Below, piece by piece: positions 11,641 to 23,574 of a DNA stretch of 64,000 bases. The position numbers were made by a program, and so were the translations under genes. The notes beneath the pieces are model-generated. The model made no database searches and had not been told where the DNA came from. It worked only from the letters and a program-made list of their open reading frames with translations. Position 1 is the stretch's first letter; every line of letters starts with the position of its first letter. Source of the stretch: Przewalskia tangutica (lineage: Eukaryota > Streptophyta > Magnoliopsida > Solanales > Solanaceae). The stretch lies in contig CM056718.1 of the NCBI GenBank assembly GCA_029844215.1, forward strand, positions 85,424,764 through 85,488,763, in the 5' to 3' direction.

Positions 11641-13523
11641 AACAACAATAATACTATCACAGAACGCATCTGCGGAATTTCTCCACACCGCCGCACGTCC
11701 AAGTAAGTTCTCAACCAGTCAACCGACCATCTATCGAGAGACGCGGTAACACAGAAACACAACGTTTGTACAATAAAGACTATCATCACAAGCATAGGCA
11801 AGTTTCACAACAACAAGCATAGGCAAGTTTCACACAACTCAAAGTACTTTCATTTTATGCCAAAGTCCGGGTTTTTAACCCCAAAGTACTACATACGTTA
11901 AGTTCCTTTAAAAGAGATCCATTACTTTTATAAAAGTCACCCGATACCCGTAGTATTAGAATGACCAACCCATCTTCCTTTTCAAAATCAAGTAACAACA
12001 TTCCTTTCCTAAGTTCCAGTTTGCCTAGTTTCAATTACTCAAGCTTCTTATTTTCAAATGGTTTCATAGTTCCCAAACTTAATCACTTGATTCCTTTTAG
12101 AACAATTGAGTAACATATGTCATATATGTGAGTAGTTTATTCTTGTTTATAACGATCTTATTACAGCAGCCATGATCTAGAAAATGTAATATCATTTTGT
12201 CTCATCTTAGCTTCTATGCAGATGGAGGTTTCTACTGGTTTTAATACAACACATCATTATTCAATACATTTTCCTTTATTAACGCCGCAGTTGGTCCTGT
12301 CGATACACATTCGATTCCAAATCAAGAAAGATTATTCCTTTAACACCAAGTACTCATTACTCACGAATGAGGTTTCACACAACATTCACATTAAAACAAA
12401 TAAGTTAAGTCTCTTATCTTATAAGATCAAGTCTCTTAACTTCTAACATCAGTAAACCATTTTCACCTACATAAGGTCGTTATAACTAACTTCCCATAAA
12501 GCTATTATAACACCCTATGTTTTAAACCAACCAAATCACTTAGCACATGTACGTCTACCGTACTACATAGTTCACACATATCATGCTAGAAGAGATAGGA
12601 AGAGGTTCACATACCTCGCGACGATTTATCGACAATAAGCAAAATGCTCCAAGTACTACAACCTTGCTAGCCCTTTCCACTCCTCGAGTAGAATACGCTA
12701 CTCTAGTACTTTCACCTATAAAGGTCACAAACGCCTATTAACCCCAAAAACCATGTTTTCTAACTTTCTATAGAAAATTCGCAAGACTCTCCCCGCAACA
12801 GCGTAAATCTCCTCCTCTATCGAGGCCGGCTACCAAGCCAACCAAGGGGGGGGGGTTTACACGTCTACCCGGACGTGTACAATTCTACTCAGTAATACTA
12901 CACAAGTCTACCGCAATACAGTCCTATGTAAATACAGTTCAGTTCAGTTCTTTATTCTTCAGGCTTAAGTCAAAAGACATTGCCGAATACTAAGTATAGT
13001 TCCATATATAGTATACTTCAACTATATACTCTAACAAACATGTAATTTCCAATTACAATAGAGGGACAAGATAATTACCTCGATAAGCCCAAAATTATCC
13101 GAGTTTAATGTCGCTCCTGAGCAAGGTTTAGCTCCACTCCACGCGCTCCAAACCACTCCAAACAACCCTTAGAAGTTCTAACCAACTTATACTCACATAC
13201 TTCTACCAAATATGAATATTTCGTTAGGGTTTCGGTTTGAGACTAATAGGACAAAAGGTAGTATTTCTGACTCTACGAAAGAGGTATCTTTGGAATACTA
13301 CAAGGTACAAGGCTAAGGTATTTTGGGCATTATAACAATACTGGAAGACAACTTTCTACCAAGGGTAGGCTCGGCTAGCACAACTAGGCTAGGGAGGGTG
13401 TTCTCGCCAAGGGCCTCTTTCTAAGGGGAGAAGGGAGTTGGACGAGAGCAACAACAAGGAGAGAGGAGGGATTTCAAGACTTAGACAAAGTGAGGATGAA
13501 TGAATAAGTCTTCACAAGGAGGG

Positions 13524-13532
13524 TATTTATAG
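13524..13532 (-). promoter_or_regulatory. TATA box of LTR C2
   Basis: The minus strand reads CTATAAATA then CCC. This is the 5' LTR of element C, so it would be the promoter in use for that element. Confidence 0.7.
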
Positions 13533-14210
13533 CAAAGCCAAAGGCCAACCAATGGCCAAGATCTAGCCAAGTGCTACACAAGTGTAAGGCCAAGATCAAG
13601 CCAAGTGCACCCTAACCCTACTCCACAAATCCTCACAAATATCTACACAAATATCTACCACAACTTGCCCATCAATTCGCCCCGCCTTCAAGTCCACCAA
13701 CGAGGGTGCCAAGTGTTGCCCTCTCGTTGGTCCAAAACGTTCGCCTCTCTAAAAATTCGCAAAAATACTAAATGACATAGCCGAATTTTCCTTCGTAGCT
13801 TAGTAAAACGTTTCGTCAAAACGACTTAATCTAAAGTGCCAGGCACAATAAATATTTCGCCAAGGGTGCCACATGGGGTGACACGTGTCGCCCCGATTCG
13901 CCGTAATATTTCGTCTTCCAAAATATCCAAAATACCGAAATCTCAAAACAAAGCGGGCTCCACAAAATCAGAATTTCTCCCGTGGGCCCCACGTGACCAT
14001 TTCCGAAAATAAAATCTCAAAATTCTAATATAATCTATGAAGTCCAAATACCAAATCTGGGAATCCAATTCCCATTAACGAACCTTTTTCTTCACAAATA
14101 ACCGGAAACTTTTCCGTCGAAAACTCACATCTTTCTTTCTTTTCAAAATTTCTGCCGTACTCTCGTACGTACGTCCTCACATACATACCCTGCAACTACG
14201 GGGTATAACA

Positions 14211-16533
14211 CATAGACCGCATGAGGTATTCCCCGCACACTAACCTGGAACTCTCGTAGCTCCGCATAGGTCCCCTGGACCCGTATGAGGCATCCCTCGT
14301 GACGGGCTTAACCCCGGTATATCATGTCAAGAGGTGAGAGATACAATACTAACATAACGGCTTATCGTTAAACAACATAAGCACAATAAGATTAACCTAT
14401 TTACACAAACGTTACAGGATACTAACACACGTAGCATCATAACATGTTTACTTATCAAACCAACAAGAAAGTATTACAAGGCTATCACAAACCAACATAG
14501 TCAAGTTATTCACACAAGGTACTTTCTATTTTATGTCAACAAGTTCGGGTTTTTATCCCCAAGGTACTTCATACATTAACTCTTTAAAAAGATTCGCTTC
14601 TTTCACAAAAGTCACACGATACCCGTAGTATCAAAAATAGAGTGACTATCTTTTTAAGTAAACCAAAACAGTTTCCCTACCTTCTTTTTGAACCAACTTA
14701 AGACAAAAGCATGCCTTCCTTTTTAAAATCAAGTAACAACATTCTTTTCCAAAAGTCCAAGTTGCCTAATTAAAATGTACTCAAGTCTTTTATTTCCGAA
14801 AGATTTCATAGTTCATAGTCTTAATCAAATAACGTAATCTCTTTTTAAAACAATTGAGTAACATATGCCTTATGTGTGAGTAGTTATTCTTGTTTATAAC
14901 AATCTTATTAAAGCAGCCATGATCTAGGAAATGTAATACAATTTTGTCTTATCTTAGCTTCTATGCAGATGGAGGTTTCTACTGGTTTTAATAATACTTA
15001 ATTAGTCAATACATTTTCCTTTATTAGCGCTGCAGTGGTTTGTTCGATACTTATTCTCATTTCCGAAATCAATATAAGGCTTTCATAAACAATTTAGTAA
15101 ACCGTTCCTTTTATCTCTCTTAAGTCGTTATACCTAACTTCCCATAAAGCTAGTATAACTCTTAAGCTTTTAAAACCAAGTATTACTCTTCTTTCGAAAC
15201 GATTCTTAATTCTTTTGAAATACTTCAAGATTCTTATTATTTAAAACTCAAGTCAAAAGACATCGAAGTAAAACCACGTTCAGTTAACACACGTACGTCT
15301 ACCGTACTATATATATTCTTTTAAAATATCATGCTCAAGAGGATAGGAAGAATCATATACCTCCTCGGCGAAATCCACCTGCCAAGTCGAATATGTCGCG
15401 CGCAGAGTATCAACCTATAATAGTCAAATACGTCTATGAACGTCTAGACTACTCTGTAGAATATTCTAAGCAGAAGGTTCTTATTTCTTCAGAAATTTGG
15501 GCAGCACTTCCCTACCCGTCAAACTACTCAAGTCTACTGTAAATACAGTCCTATGTAAGTACGGCTCAATTCTCTTCTTTAATATCCGTCTATATATCTT
15601 ATACTCAATTCTAAACTTCTACAATATGCAATCTCCAATTACAATAGAAGGATAAGATATTTACCTCGAAAAGCCCAAAATTATCCAAGTTTAAATGTCG
15701 ATCCTGAGCAAGGTTTAGCTCCTATTATGTACGCTCCAATTCGCTCCAAGAAACCCTTAGAAGTTCTAAACAACTTCTACCTAATACTTCAACCAACCAT
15801 GAAGATTTTTCCTAGGGTTTCGTTTAGTGACTAAGGGAATATAGTAGTATTTCCGGGCTCTTAGTGTTGAAATAACTTTGGAATACTACAAGGTATTGGG
15901 CTAAGGTATTTTTGGAATATTAACAATACTTGGGGAAGTATTTCTCTACCAAAGGGGGGGGGGGGTATTTCGACGAGAGACTTCTAGGTAGGGGGGGTTT
16001 CGGCCGAGGGCTCACAAAGGGGGAGGGGTGGTTTGGACGAGAGCTTCAAGAGGGAGGGGGAAGGATTTTAAGACTTAGAATTATTTAAGAGATGAAGAAA
16101 TCATTCAACTAAGGGGGTATTTATAGGGCCTTCAATGGTCAAGATTCAAGCAAGTGTGTGGATGAGATTTGGACAAGTGTTGTGTGGGTCCCACCTTATC
16201 TATCTACCCACAAAATATCTAGCCAACATTGACCAAATGTTTAAGGCATTTAACACAAAAAAAACGTGACAAGGAACTCCCTCCAAACCGTCCACTTTGA
16301 GGGTGACACATGTCACCATCCCATTGGTCCCAAATATTTTATCTCTCGGAAAAATCCGCAAAAATTAAATTATTGAACACGCAAAATTCCTTTACAAGGT
16401 TCGGAAAATTTTCCGTCGGAAAAACAATCTTTTTCGTTAGTTGTGCACAACTTCGTCCCTTTTGCCTAATTAAGGCTTACACAATTGTACGTACGTCCCC
16501 ACATACATACTCTGGAAAATACGGGGTATAACA
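14211..16533 (-). repeat. LTR E1, second part (R/U3 side)
   Basis: It resumes with catag ACCGCATGAGG after element C and ends ACGGGGTATAACA at 16533. Without element C, LTR E1 is about 3.3 kb, the same as solo LTR F (3338 bp). It contains the shared module (14879-15070), a G-run near 15954 and a TATA box (16119-16127). No gene is seen. Confidence 0.9.
16119..16127 (-). promoter_or_regulatory. TATA box of LTR E1
   Basis: The minus strand reads CTATAAATACCCCC. It is at the same place as in LTR F (59560-59568). Confidence 0.65.
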
Positions 16534-16560
16534 TTCTCCCCTCCTTAGAAACATTCGTCC
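16534..16560 (-). other. Polypurine tract region of element E
   Basis: The plus strand reads TTCTCCCCTCCTTAGAAACATTCG. On the minus strand this is a purine run, CTAAGGAGGGGAGAA, ending at the LTR start TGTTATACCCC. The region 16560-16890 behind it holds no recognised domain. It is probably the 3' untranslated part of element E plus a lost or unreadable chromodomain. Confidence 0.6.
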
Positions 16561-16889
16561 CGAATGTTCCTTCTCAAGACGGATAACGATAAAGTTCCTC
16601 TTAACTTAAATAAGTTGTCAATGCCACACCTGGCCACAAAATAACACACGCGCAAATACTTAATCCAAGTCCACGAGGAATCACCTCCATCATTACAAAA
16701 GCTCCCACCCAAGGGCTAAAAGATACTCCCTTCGCACTTTTTCTTCACAAACGAAATGATCACTTCTATTCTCTTACACATGTTCACTTCTTCCCTTACT
16801 CGTCGTACCCTTCTCGTACCCAAACTCTTCCTACTATACGTACCATATTGCTGTCATTGCTTCAGTTTCCAAAATCTCAGGGTTACTAT

Positions 16890-17640
16890 CTCCAACTTGG
16901 TCATCATTATCTTGGAACACTCTGGGTGGATCTCCGATACTTTTCCGAACATAGCAACACGAAAGACGGGACGTACTGCCTCCTAAGTCGGACGGCAAAA
17001 GCTAACATATAGGCAACCTGGCCTATTCTTCACATGATCTGAACAGGCCCAAAGTAACTCGGGCTAAGTTTCCCGCTCAATCTCGTCTCACCTTCCGGTG
17101 GTACCTTGAAGACCGACCACAATCTGAACCCCAAGTATCGACGCAGATTAACCGCCCGACTCAGGTTAACTCTGAGCTGTCAATAACCTCTCCTGGATAA
17201 GTTTCACCCTATCCACATCCTGCTGAATCAATTATGAACCAACCATCTGAACCTTGTCAACATCGAACCAATCGACCGGTAACCTACACTACCGCCCATA
17301 CAAGGCTTCATAAGGCGACATCCGAATACTGAAATGGTAGCTATAATGATACTCACTCAACAAGAGGCACATAATCCTCGCTGCAACCCCTGAAATCAAA
17401 ACACCGTCCCGAGGGTGAATGCAATACTGAGACTCACCTGAGATCCTAACCCCGCCTGGTAACACCTCCAGAAAAAGAAATCGTCGTAAACTGGGCTCCA
17501 CTGCCCGTCATAAAGTAAAAGTAGGAACCCCGCGCAGTCTTACAACCTTCCTGATACATAACATCTCGCATAACCCTCTGCCGAGTAACCAGCCTCGATC
17601 GAAAGACAAGATGGGCTGACCTCATCGGCCCGACTACTGG
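16890..17640 (-). pseudogene. Integrase remnant of element E
   Basis: Reading leftward on the minus strand, the stretch 17640-17290 covers the integrase core (QRVMRDVMYQEGCKTARG near 17560, then FSIRMSPYEALYGR at 17289-17340). The stretch 17290-16890 covers the C-terminal domain, matching the A copy around CTTGGGCTAAG/CTCGGGCTAAG. Frames are broken many times and no complete D,D,E set can be read. Upstream, the protein similarity stops at about 17640, where the H2C2, RNase H, RT and protease parts should follow. They are absent, so element E has lost most of pol. Confidence 0.7.
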
Positions 17641-18154
17641 TCGAACGCATCCACGGACTCGTACGATGGTTAACTAAACTTGGGCCTAACACCCTCGTGA
17701 CCCTATCACATATCGGGACCACCACAAATTTTCCTTACTTAAAACCGGGCTGCGGGTTGAGCCGCCATCTGGCCTCAACCCGACCCATTTATCGCGCCAA
17801 GCTCTTGTTTCCCGATCCGGAACAATCTCACCATCGAGTCACGAAAACCTAGTGGTCTTCTTAGCTCAACTACCCTCTTTCATATCACACTACTCAGGGA
17901 CTTATCACACAAATATATCCCACGTATACTATGCACTCCGATAAAGGTCAACATAAAAAAATAAATCTTTTACTCGAGATGGCCTCGCCTCTAAGGTCTC
18001 CACGTATAATATCCTAAAGCTCACAATTTCCCTATCCCCAATCTTACCCTTTTAACTAACCATGATTTCTAATCACAATTAACATCATGTTATCTGAACA
18101 TAACACTTAAGATATACTCATCTTATCACACATACTAATCTCTAGAGGGTTAAG
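17641..18154 (-). other. Unassigned segment of element E shared with element C
   Basis: About 0.5 kb in the place where pol should continue. It matches 8725-9200 of element C in the same orientation. It also contains TTTCCCGATCCGGAACAATC at 17813-17832, which recurs inverted in the 39-bp end extension of LTR B (21520-21558). No protein domain was seen. Composite A begins right after it. Confidence 0.55.
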
Positions 18155-18770
18155 TGTCACGACCCGACCCCGGATCCGTGACCGGTGCCTTGACCCGGGC
18201 ACCCTTGTGACCCAACATCAGAGAAAACCAGCGGAATATAAACTCACAATAAACAACTATAATGATATAAAATAGTCTAGCCCAAAATGGCTACCCCAAA
18301 AGTACATAAAACCGAACAGTTACATCCTTAAACAAACCAAGTTATGACAAGACTACAGGCCTCTAAGAAGGAGTAACACTATGACGGACAGTGGCCCCGT
18401 CATGCCCTGAATGTACAAAACATCAACAACACCGTGGAGAACCATACCAAAAGTCGAGCCTCCAAGAAATGGAGCTCGACACTGAGTAAAAGATCCTAGG
18501 AATGAGGATCTACCACCGCTTCCTTACTCGCGCATGACGCAGCCCCGGCGGCGGGTCAAGACACAACGTACCAAGTATGTAAAACTGGAAAATACTGTAG
18601 TAATATCATAAGTCAAAAATAAGCTGGAATCATAGATAAAAATCAATTTCCTTGCACTGTGCCTTACTAACAATGAGAGTAACAAGTATAAATCTTATAG
18701 CATAAAAATAGGAGGCTCACGATCAAAACAGGGTACCTCGCCCGTAGTATCATTAAGCAATCCTACTCCT

Positions 18771-19190
18771 GGGACTATTTCACCCGCATGGGTCCTGTGG
18801 ACCCGCATGAGGTCATCCGTCTCGTCATGGGACTATTTCACCCGCATGGGACTATTTCACCTGCATGGATCCTGTGGACCCGCATGAGTACCATTGCCGT
18901 ACTCGCATGGGACTATTTCACCCGCATGGATCCTGTGGTCCGGATCCACATGAGTGCAAGCGCCGCACTCGCATCATGGGTAGCAAATCCATGGCATAGA
19001 TAATAACCCGGGGTTTACCCCGTAATAATACAAATATATAACATAGCTCATCCGGCTATCATACATAACATAAGCACTACCGGCCTATCATATCATACAT
19101 AAGCACTACCGGCCTATCATATCACAACATAAGCACTACCGGCCTATCATATCATACATAAGCACTACCGGCTTATCATAACATAAGCAA
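18771..19190 (-). repeat. Two short tandem-repeat blocks in LTR A1
   Basis: Block one repeats GGGACTATTTCACCCGCATG with CCTGTGGACCCGCATGAG spacers (18771-18970). Block two repeats a unit of about 28-29 bp with CATAAGCACTACCGGC (19068-19190). Twins lie at 36464-36862 (LTR A2) and 54910-55322 (LTR A3), and a related version is inverted in LTR D at 3092-3370. Confidence 0.8.
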
Positions 19191-20463
19191 GTTAAGAAAT
19201 CCCCTAACTTCTTATTAACATTATTAATATATCCTCTCATTTTAGTATCCTAAGGCACTAACATGTCTTTTGATAGAAAATCCGGGAATTCAACCCAAGT
19301 ACCATGTACTTCTAGCTTTTTAAGAAAACTCTTTTTATACAAAGATTCCAAGATACTAATCACCATAGTATCAAGTTACGATTTCTTTTCAAGACAAGTC
19401 ACATTTCCTTTTAGAAATATAATAGGCTTCTAAATCAAGTGACTTCATTTCCTTTAAAACCTTAGGCAACCAATGCCTAAAAATCAATTCACCTTTCTTA
19501 GTTTCAAATCCTTTACCCGTACTTGTTTTAATTAGAGTAAACCTTTCTTTGTGAACCTTTCAAGAAAACTAATATAACCAACTTCCCATAAAGTCATTAT
19601 ATTAGCGTTATCCCTTTGTCAAATACATTTTCCCTCAATCCAAGGAACTTATACTTTTGAAATGAAACAAGTATCATATACTTTAAAACAAGTGTAGATT
19701 ATCAAATCTTGTACGTATACCGTACTACATAGATACAACTATTCATGCTCAAGAGATAGGAAAGCTCTACATACCTCTTCGGTCAATCCACTTGCTAAGT
19801 CCAACTACCGCAAGTAATATATCAACCTATAATAACCATAGTGCGTTTATTAACCTCTAATTTCAATGTAGAAATAATCTAAGTTCAAAGCCCCTAATTC
19901 TATGGAAAATTGGGCAGCATTTCCTTTGTTTCTACATACTTTGCCACCTTTCTCAAGGCCGAATTCAACATCCAAATGCCACATTTAAGGCTCAACAATC
20001 CAAACATATCAAAGGGGATTACACACCTAAACTTGGGTGTGTAAAATTCTGCCCCAAAAGGTACAACAATTCACTTAACAATTCTAAAGTAGTTGTTTAG
20101 GCTACAACATGCTCATAATATCTCTTTAGCCAAATCCTTCATACCCAAACCACATTTCTTGCATGCAATGACTCTAATAGCATTATTTACTACCACAAGT
20201 ACTTTCTTCTTAACATGCAACACTAAAAACTAATAATAGAGGAAGAATCATTACCTTAGAGATTTAGCCAAAACTATTCCAACAATTGTTGCTAGCCTCC
20301 TTTTCAAGAATACCACCACAATAACCTCCACAAGCTTGCAAATAACTTTCCTTCTTAACACCTTTTTCAGATTTTCCTTAAGCTTGGAGTTTCTCTTGAT
20401 TTTCTAGAGAGAAGGGAGAGCTTTTTAGCTTAGAGAGAGAGAGAAAGATGAAGGATGAAAGAT

Positions 20464-20490
20464 GACCAAGTCTTCAAGACTTGGTCAATA
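20464..20490 (-). promoter_or_regulatory. TATA-like box with 23-bp palindrome, LTR A1
   Basis: Plus-strand arms GACCAAGTCTT and AAGACTTGGTC flank a single C (20464-20486): a perfect inverted repeat. It is followed by AATATAAGG, so the minus strand reads CCTTATATT and then the palindrome. It lies just upstream of the GA-rich leader and beside the GC-rich boxes. It is a probable core promoter whose RNA start could form a hairpin. Confidence 0.55.
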
Positions 20491-20904
20491 TAAGGCATAC
20501 AACATTTCAGATGGGGGGGACACTTGTCACCCACCCATGACCTCTTTTAAAACAAAACAGTGCAGAAATTTCCACTAACTCTCGCAGATCCCGCCTCGGC
20601 GTCGCGGCGCTGAAACTCCTGCCGCCTTCTCAGGACTTTCCGGCGCCGCGCCTCGCTTCCGGCAAGCACTAAAACTTCAGCGACCAGATCTTCCGCCGCG
20701 CCCTACAATCACCGCTTTAGCCATGCGCTGAGACTCGACCGATCATGTCCGCACTCGAACCACGGGGTATAACATTCTCCCCCCCTTAGAAACATTTGTC
20801 CCGAATGTTCCTTCTAGGCTTACTTGAATCACAAATCGACGTAGACGCTCTTAACTACTCTTTTGCAAATAAAGACGCTCCCCACGGCCACAACAATACT
20901 TAAG

Positions 20905-21514
20905 CACAATTGCTAAATCAAAACTAACAAGCGAGAAAGTGGGTTACCCGGAGGTGTAGGAATAAGTGAGGATATTTCTTCATCATGTCCTCCTCCGCTT
21001 CCCACGCCATCTCTTTCCTTTCTCGCTCCGCCATAAGACCTTGACTAAGCCACATCCTTTATCCAAGTCGTCTAACTCGACGATCGAGTATCGCTACGAC
21101 TCTCCTCATACGATAACTCCTCTGCATTCGAACCTCGCGAATCGGATGCACTCTAGATGGGTCTCCAATACATTTCCGCAACATGGACACATGGAAAATC
21201 GGATGTACCGCCCAAATCGGATGGCGATCTAACTCATAGCAACCCCGCCAACCCTACGGACATCCGTAAGGCCCAATGTACCTGGGCTAAGTTTTCCTTC
21301 TTCCCAAATCTCATCACGCCATTCATGGGTGACACCTTCAGAAAACCCAATCATGTACCTCAAACTCCAAGTCCGACGCCACTGACCGCATACGACTTCG
21401 CCACTGGCTGCTAACAACCGCCCCGGATAAGCTTCACCTTATCCATCGTCACTGAACTAAGTCCGCCCGACTAATCAACTTCTCCCACCTCGAACCAGCC
21501 TATCGGTGACCTGC
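20905..21514 (-). pseudogene. Integrase C-terminus and chromodomain, left A unit
   Basis: This is the left-unit copy of the 38619-39215 frame. On the plus strand it reads CTTATTC near 20960, then ACATTTCCGCAACATGGACAC and CCCAATGTACCTGGGCTAAG, matching the right unit base for base apart from small losses. Those losses (for example ACCGCCCAAATCGG against ACCGCCTCCAAATCGG, and GACTTCGCCACTGGCTGC against GACCTGTAGGCTGGGCGC) break the frame repeatedly, so no long ORF is left. It ends at the target duplication of LTR B. Its job was DNA integration and chromatin targeting. Confidence 0.8.
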
Positions 21515-22196
21515 ACTTCTGTCACAAGATTAGTGAGATTGTTCCGGATCGGGGAACATGTCACGACCCGATCCCGGGCCCGCGACTGGTGCCTTACCCC
21601 GGGCACCCTAGTGATACAACATCAGAAAATCATGAAATAAAAACTTAAACATGAACAAGACATAAAATAAGCAATAGGCTAACCAAAACGTTACCTTCCT
21701 CAGATATATAAATCTAAATTGAACAGCTTAAATCCCTTACAAACCCCGCCCACAACAAGATTACAGCACTTACGAATTTTATAACAACTATGACGGGACA
21801 GGGCCCCGCCATACCCCTGAATGTACAAGAACCTACAAACTCAGGGAATCATACCGAAAGATAAGCTTCCGGAGAAACAGAGCTTCCCAAAACGCTGAAC
21901 TGTGATCCTATGAGCGAGGATCAACAACCGGTGTACCTCTACTGCGCAGATGAACGCAGCTTCAAGGAGGTCGATAACAGTACCAAGTATGTGAAATCAA
22001 AATATCAGAAATGAAATCATAATAGTCTATATAAAACAGAGACATGTATGATAACCAAACTACAGCTCACAATATATATTAGCAATATGTCAAGTCGTGA
22101 CTCACGCCAGAAGTCATCACTCAAATATAACCAGAATTTAACTCGCACAACGGCCGCATGCCCCAAGATCTTACCTCGGTATAAGCGTGGCCATGG

Positions 22197-23098
22197 AACC
22201 ATCCTAATGGAAGATACCCGGGCCACCCATCGTGTCGGTATGTCCAAAGGAAATAACAAGATAACAATCATAATGGAAGATACTCGTGGCCACCCATCGT
22301 GTCGGTATGTCCAAAGTAAATAATGTAATAACACTCTTAATGGAAGCATACCCGGCCACCCATCGTGTCGTGATGTCCAAAAGGAAATAACAAGATAACA
22401 ATCATAGTGGAAGCATACTTGTGGGCCACCCATCGTGTCGAGATGTCCAAAGCAAATAATGTAATAACACTCCTAATAAGCATACCCGGGCCACCCATCG
22501 TGTCAAGATGTCCAAAAGGAAATAACAAGATAACAATCATAATGGAAGATACTCGGGCCACCCATCGTCGAGATGTCCAAAGCAAATAATGAATAACACT
22601 CCTAATGGAAGCATACCCGGGCCACCCATCGTGTCGGTATGTCCAAAAGGAAATAACAAGATAACAATCATAGGAAGATACTCGTGGCCACCCATCGTGT
22701 CGGATGTCCAAAGCAAATAATGTAATAACACTTAATGGAAGCATACCCGTGGGCCACCCATCGTGTCGTGATGTCCAAAAGGAAATAACAAGATAACAAT
22801 CATAGTGGAAGATACTCGTGGCCACCCATCGTGTCGAGATGTCCAAAGCAAATAATGTAATAACACTCCTAATGAAGCATACCCGGCCACCCATCGTGTC
22901 GTGATGTCCAAAAGGAAATAACAAGATAACAATCATAGTGGAAGCATACTGGGCCACCCATCGTGGTCGTGATGTCCAAAGCAAATAATGTAATAACACT
23001 TAATGGAAGCATACCCGCTGGCCACCCATCGTGTCGGTATGTCCAAAAGGATCGATATAGGAAGATACCCGGGCCACTCATCGTGTCGTGATGTCCAT
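22197..23098 (-). repeat. Minisatellite in LTR B, about 14 units of about 69 bp, two alternating types
   Basis: Each unit has GGAAG..TAC..GGGCCACCCATCGTGTC then ATGTCCAAA. Two linkers alternate: AGGAAATAACAAGATAACAATCATA and CAAATAATGTAATAACACTC (in two parts of the unit). This gives a higher-order period of about 138 bp. The twin is at 39924-40845. Long repeated-peptide ORFs here (such as minus 22337-22999) follow from the repeat and are not called as genes. Confidence 0.9.
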
Positions 23099-23574
23099 CA
23101 ATTAACTGATAGCCGGCCTCCAACGAGACGCCAGAGTACGTAAAACATAACACTTGCACAACAAAAGCTATCACCACAAGCATAGGCAAGTTCAACATAC
23201 TTTTAGACATTCTTTTTATGAACACAAATCCGGTTTTAACCCCAAGGTACTACGATTTTAACTCTTTAAAAGATCCATTTCTTTCAAAAAGTCACACGAT
23301 ACCCGTAGTATCAAAAATTGAGTAATCGCTTTGTAAGTAAACCAAAACAATTTTCATACTTTCTTTTAAACCAAATCATTTCTCCCTTTAAAGTCCAGTT
23401 ACCATTTTAAATCCAATAATAAAACCATCCTTTTGTTTTCATAAAGTCGTTATAACTAACTTCCCATAAAGCTATTATAACACTTTATGTTTTAAACCAA
23501 TACACTTCAAATTCCTCAAGTCTCATTTCTTTTAGAAAACAAGTTCCTTACTTTGGAATTTAAGAAAAATCAAT

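Larger units (their letters stand above)
4845..14210 (-). mobile_element. Element C: gag-only LTR retrotransposon, complete with both LTRs
   Basis: LTRs lie at 4845-8449 and 10610-14210 and a 2.2-kb internal part lies between them. A perfect 5-bp target duplication, catag, is at 4840-4844 and 14211-14215. The matching empty site is visible in the sister LTR of element E (CCACATAGACCGCATG, near 58984), which proves the boundaries. The internal part has the primer site and a gag remnant but no pol, so mobility would have needed proteins from another element. The LTRs differ from each other mostly by small indels, which suggests a young insertion. Confidence 0.9.
10610..14210 (-). repeat. LTR C2 (5' LTR of element C)
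   Basis: It starts TGTAACGACTGCCC beside the primer site and ends CTACGGGGTATAACA beside TSD catag. It is 3.6 kb, collinear with LTR C1. It includes a minisatellite at 11308-11640, the shared module at 12137-12320 and a TATA box at 13524-13532. No gene is seen. Confidence 0.9.
18155..20774 (-). repeat. LTR A1 (outer left, 3' LTR)
   Basis: It starts TGTCACGACCCGACCCC and ends CACGGGGTATAACA. It holds two tandem-repeat blocks (GGGACTATTTCACC type, 18771-18970; AAGCACTACCGG type, 19068-19190), AT-rich sequence, a palindrome with TATA (20464-20490) and GC-rich boxes (20597-20745) that are partly lost compared with LTR A2. No gene is seen. Confidence 0.92.

Noticed and set aside
22337..22999. 220-codon minus-strand ORF with repeated peptides (FALDI, MIVILLFPFGH)
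   Set aside because: It follows from the minisatellite period. Frames change between the twin arrays at 22200 and 39924, and no domain is seen.
22197..23098. CRISPR-like look: constant core with alternating spacers
   Set aside because: The units are about 69 bp, the spacers are only two repeated types, and the array sits inside a plant LTR with TSDs. It is a minisatellite.
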